Source: Bacteroidales bacterium Bact_16 (GTDB lineage Bacteria > Bacteroidota > Bacteroidia > Bacteroidales > UBA932). Taken from it: a stretch of 7,001 bases of DNA. Each line of letters opens with the position of its first letter. The stretch's first letter is position 1. Location of the stretch: NCBI GenBank assembly GCA_001602885.1, contig LUZH01000218.1, forward strand, positions 1 to 7,001. The letters run 5' to 3'. Under the pieces are notes generated by a model. The model made no database searches. It had not been told where the DNA came from and was given only the letters and a program-made list of their open reading frames with translations. The position numbers and the translations under genes are program-made. Shown here one piece after another: positions 5,691-7,001 of this stretch.

Positions 5691-7001
5691 TGGGCCGCGC
5701 GGCATTCCTGGAGCAGCAGTTCCTGAAGCATTTCAAGGCGGAGCCGACGGCCTGTCAGGCACGGCTCTTCCGCGAGGTCGCGGACTTCGTGACCTGCGAC
5801 GACGCGGACATCCTCGTCGTCAACGGCTATGCCGGCACGGGCAAGACGACGGCCATCGCGGCGGTCATCGGCGCCCTCAAGAACGTCGGCACGCCCTCGG
5901 TGCTGCTCGCACCGACCGGCCGCGCCGCCAAGGTCCTTTCGGGCATCGCCCGCCGCCCCGCCTTCACCATCCACAAGCATATCTATCGCCAGAAGTCCGT
6001 CGGCAGCGACGGCTTCGGGCAGTTCTCCCTGTCGCCCAACAAGGCCAAGGGGACGCTCTTCGTCGTGGACGAAGTGTCGCTCATCGGCATCGACGCCGCC
6101 TCTTCGCAGGGCAGCACGGCCTTCGGGACGGGCAACCTGCTGGAAGACCTGGTGTCGTTCGTGCGCAACGGGCTGGACTGCCGGCTCATCCTGATCGGCG
6201 ACGCCGCGCAGCTGCCCCCGGTGGGCCTGGACGCTTCGCCCGCCCTCTCGAAGCCTTTCATGGACGGCTTCGGGGGCGTGCGCTACAGCGAGCTGACCTC
6301 CGTGGTCCGGCAGGCGGCGGAGTCGGGCATCCTGCGCAACGCCACGCACCTGCGGGAGATGATCGCCGGGGGCGGGGAGAGCTTCTCCGACTGGAAGCTC
6401 GACCTGCGCGGCGTGGACGACGTCGAGCGCATCGGCGGCGGGGAGCTGATCGAAGCGATCACCGACGCCTATTCGCGCTTCGGCGAGGACGAGACCGTGA
6501 TCCTGTGCCGCTCCAACAAGCGCGCGATCCGCTACAACCTCGGCATCCGCACGACCGTCCAGTTCAAGGAGGAGCGCCTGGTGCGCGGCGACGCGCTGAT
6601 GATCGTCAAGAACTGCTACCAGTTCGTGGAGGACGTCCCCGGGATGGATTATATCGCCAACGGCGACATCGCCAAACTGCTGCGTATCAGCCACTACGAG
6701 GACCGCTACGGCCTGCATTTCGCCACGGCCGAGCTGGCCTTCCCCGACTACGGCGACGTGGAGCTGCGCGCGAAGGTCTGCCTGGATACGCTCGAGTCCG
6801 AGTCGGCCTCGCTGACCTACGAACAGCAGAATGCGCTCTACCAGGGCGTCTCGGCCGACTACGCCGACCGCGGCAGCAAGAAGAAGATCTGGGAGGCGGT
6901 GCGCGAAGACAAATACTTCAACGCCCTCCAGCTCAAATACGCCGAGGCGATCACCTGCCACAAGTCGCAGGGCGGCCAGTGGGACTGCGTGTTCATCGAC
7001 T
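5687..7001 (+). CDS. RecD-like AAA ATPase / DNA helicase, C-terminus cut by window
   Basis: The frame is open from an ATG overlapping the trkH stop (ATGA) to the right edge, 438 codons without a stop. It carries superfamily 1 helicase motifs in order: Walker A GYAGTGKTT (47-55, K53), motif Ia LLAPTGRAAK (73-82), TIHKHIY (94-100), Walker B FVVDEVS (125-131), motif III GDAAQLPPVG (171-180), VVRQ (206-209), and motif VI-like ITCHKSQGGQWD (422-433), as in the UvrD_C_2 domain of RecD and TraA helicases. It belongs with Bacteroidetes single-chain RecD-like ATPases, which I recall as about 470 residues, so only the last few dozen residues should be missing. It probably unwinds DNA by ATP hydrolysis, and a precise repair role is not established from sequence. 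A second ATG at 5690 is equally possible. Its place after trkH looks like co-transcription, not shared function. Confidence 0.9.
   Translation, partial: MMGRAAFLEQQFLKHFKAEPTACQARLFREVADFVTCDDADILVVNGYAGTGKTTAIAAVIGALKNVGTPSVLLAPTGRAAKVLSGIARRPAFTIHKHIYRQKSVGSDGFGQFSLSPNKAKGTLFVVDEVSLIGIDAASSQGSTAFGTGNLLEDLVSFVRNGLDCRLILIGDAAQLPPVGLDASPALSKPFMDGFGGVRYSELTSVVRQAAESGILRNATHLREMIAGGGESFSDWKLDLRGVDDVERIGGGELIEAITDAYSRFGEDETVILCRSNKRAIRYNLGIRTTVQFKEERLVRGDALMIVKNCYQFVEDVPGMDYIANGDIAKLLRISHYEDRYGLHFATAELAFPDYGDVELRAKVCLDTLESESASLTYEQQNALYQGVSADYADRGSKKKIWEAVREDKYFNALQLKYAEAITCHKSQGGQWDCVFID

Noticed and set aside
4098..5705. A 535-codon minus-strand frame across trkH.
   Set aside because: It is antisense to all four TrkH filter loops and encodes a highly charged His/Gln/Glu/Arg-rich chain, the complement of hydrophobic codons.
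5636..6961. A 441-codon minus-strand frame across the helicase.
   Set aside because: It is antisense to a frame carrying the full set of helicase motifs. The Val/Ala/Asp/His composition is what antisense reading of GC-rich coding DNA gives.

Overview
The window reads as a chromosomal segment from a GC-rich member of the Bacteroidota, most likely order Bacteroidales. Three things point there: promoter elements of the TAnnTTTG type with an upstream TTG/TTTG about 19-21 bp away, start codons without Shine-Dalgarno sequences and preceded by A/T-rich leaders, and protein families with Bacteroidales-style sequences (ABC-F/Uup, a ROK regulator, TrkH, and a small RecD-like helicase). Genus cannot be read from the sequence. 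Coding DNA is GC-rich while the two intergenic gaps (about 73-280 and 3333-3411) are strongly A/T-rich, so the control regions stand out clearly.

Layout. (1) Positions 1-72, minus strand: the first 24 codons of a small gene that looks like a Bacteroidetes HigA/HTH-type regulator. (2) Positions 73-280: a 208-bp intergenic gap holding a good promoter for that gene, a candidate operator, a 12-bp palindrome, and a hairpin plus repeats downstream of the next gene. (3) Positions 281-3332, minus strand: a two-gene unit with a ROK-family transcriptional regulator first and a Uup-type ABC-F ATPase second, separated by one base. (4) Positions 3333-3411: a compact divergent promoter region. (5) Positions 3412-7001, plus strand: a three-gene unit in which every junction is a 4-base ATGA overlap: a two-TM receptor ending in a HAMP-like segment with no output domain, a TrkH potassium-channel subunit, and an AAA/RecD-like helicase that runs off the right edge.

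How the genes fit together. The HAMP-ended membrane protein and TrkH are translationally coupled, and no TrkA-like regulatory subunit is present in the window. The simplest reading is that the receptor-like protein influences K+ uptake or assembles with TrkH, but this is inference. The helicase and Uup are nucleic-acid or ribosome-associated ATPases with no obvious link to K+ transport and may simply share transcription. The ROK protein has lost the usual ATP-phosphate motif but keeps the zinc motif and an N-terminal HTH, so it should be a sugar-responsive DNA-binding regulator. The A/T-rich divergent region next to it is its natural candidate target.

I see no CRISPR array, rRNA, tRNA, insertion sequence, prophage gene or obvious new defence system. 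Most of the window is ordinary chromosomal content. The points worth a second look are the HAMP-TrkH pair, the apparently toxin-less HigA-like gene with its operator-like repeats, and the repeat cluster at 231-280.
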